From Phytohabitans suffuscus (GTDB lineage: Bacteria > Actinomycetota > Actinomycetes > Mycobacteriales > Micromonosporaceae), in contig NZ_AP022871.1 of NCBI RefSeq assembly GCF_011764565.1, positions 9,176,320 through 9,240,319 of the forward strand: 64,000 nt of DNA, read 5' to 3'. The notes below the pieces were generated by a model. It did no database searches, was not told the origin of the DNA, and saw nothing but the letters and a program-made list of their open reading frames with translations. Position 1 is the stretch's first letter, and each line of letters begins with the position of its first letter. The translations under genes and the position numbers were made by a program. This document shows positions 63,868 through 64,000 of the stretch, piece after piece.

Positions 63868-63949
63868 CACGGCGGAGGGTGAGGCCGCGGGAGCAACGGT
63901 CCGGACCCCGACGGACGTCGCGGTAGCTCACATCTTTCGCTTTGGGTCT
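63868..63949 (-). repeat. dispersed repeat copy D (inverted relative to C)
   Basis: The reverse complement reads AGACCCAAAGCGAAAGATG, GAGCTACCGCGACGTCCGTC and GGGTCCGGACCGTTGCTCCC, matching copy C. C and D enclose 1.2 kb of tandem and inverted repeats. Confidence 0.85.
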
Positions 63950-64000
63950 GTTCTCTTTGGGTCTGGGTCCGCCGGCGCCTATCGCGGCCGTCGCGGCGGA

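Larger units (their letters stand above)
62644..64000. other. repeat-rich, gene-free right end
   Basis: Apart from the listed repeats I see no supportable gene. Several open frames exist (for example 62959-63228 on the minus strand) but none has family motifs. Copies C and D form an inverted pair around 62.64-63.87 kb, as though the tract were bounded by them. AGCAGTACTGCT near 62.68 kb is a perfect palindrome. Confidence 0.5.

Noticed and set aside
63246..63896. Arg/Gly-rich ORFs in the 88-bp repeat tract
   Set aside because: Both strands and several frames are open because of the repeat composition; no start site or domain is present.
1..64000. tRNA, rRNA or riboswitch
   Set aside because: I searched by eye for TTCGA-type T-arms, CCA ends and known leader motifs and found none convincing; a covariance-model scan would be decisive.

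Overview
The window is very GC-rich DNA from a mycelial actinobacterium. Micromonosporaceae is the best guess, from base composition, frequent GTG/TTG starts, a DUF397 protein beside a DUF6082-like protein, ECF and SigE-type regulation, and many secreted carbohydrate-active enzymes. No rRNA, tRNA, CRISPR array, prophage or conventional biosynthetic cluster was seen. It reads as chromosomal accessory and metabolic DNA.

Layout. 1-3.8 kb: a partial membrane protein and a secreted GH81 beta-1,3-glucanase behind a LacI-type palindrome. 3.9-8.7 kb: a thioredoxin-reductase-like flavoprotein divergent from an XRE-cupin regulator, a pyridoxamine-oxidase-like protein, a methyltransferase with a His/Asp repeat, and a DUF6082/DUF397 pair. 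8.6-9.5 kb: a decayed LacI gene and a direct repeat. 9.5-17.4 kb: a TetR divergent from a membrane sulfatase, a secreted protein, a DUF2231 protein, an AraC/NmrA divergent pair and an ArsR-SRPBCC fusion. 17.5-25.4 kb: a GH95 enzyme, a SUKH protein, an amidohydrolase, a ferric-reductase-like protein and a TetR with a visible operator. 25.5-34.4 kb: a 17-bp tandem array, flavin oxidoreductases including a pyranose-oxidase-like GMC enzyme, two miniature inverted-repeat elements, a TetR, a 39-residue ORF coupled to a DsbA/FrnE protein, a dead sugar permease, and an MFS transporter with a hydroxyacid dehydrogenase sharing TACAT boxes. 34.5-50.6 kb: housekeeping-like genes, a sigma factor with its membrane partner, and a PAS-GGDEF-EAL protein translationally coupled to an alpha-oxoamine synthase. 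51.3-59.9 kb: a sugar locus with GH3 divergent from a binding protein, two permeases and a GH31 alpha-xylosidase, centred on a perfect 16-bp LacI-type operator. 59.9-64 kb: tandem repeats, a DUF1800 remnant, a winged-helix protein, an acetyltransferase, then about 1.4 kb of repeats and long hairpins with no convincing gene.

How the genes fit together. GH31 alpha-xylosidase, GH3 glucosidase, GH95 fucosidase/galactosidase and the ABC importer would suit hemicellulose (xyloglucan-type) side-chain use, and GH81 would attack callose or fungal glucan. This is inference from families.

A caution applies throughout. About twenty otherwise intact genes are interrupted by what looks like one missing base, nearly always in a short G or C run. 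This pattern suggests read or assembly error rather than mass pseudogenisation, so such genes are annotated across the break. Genuinely decayed genes (LacI fragment, sugar permease, quinone oxidoreductase, DUF1800) are marked separately.
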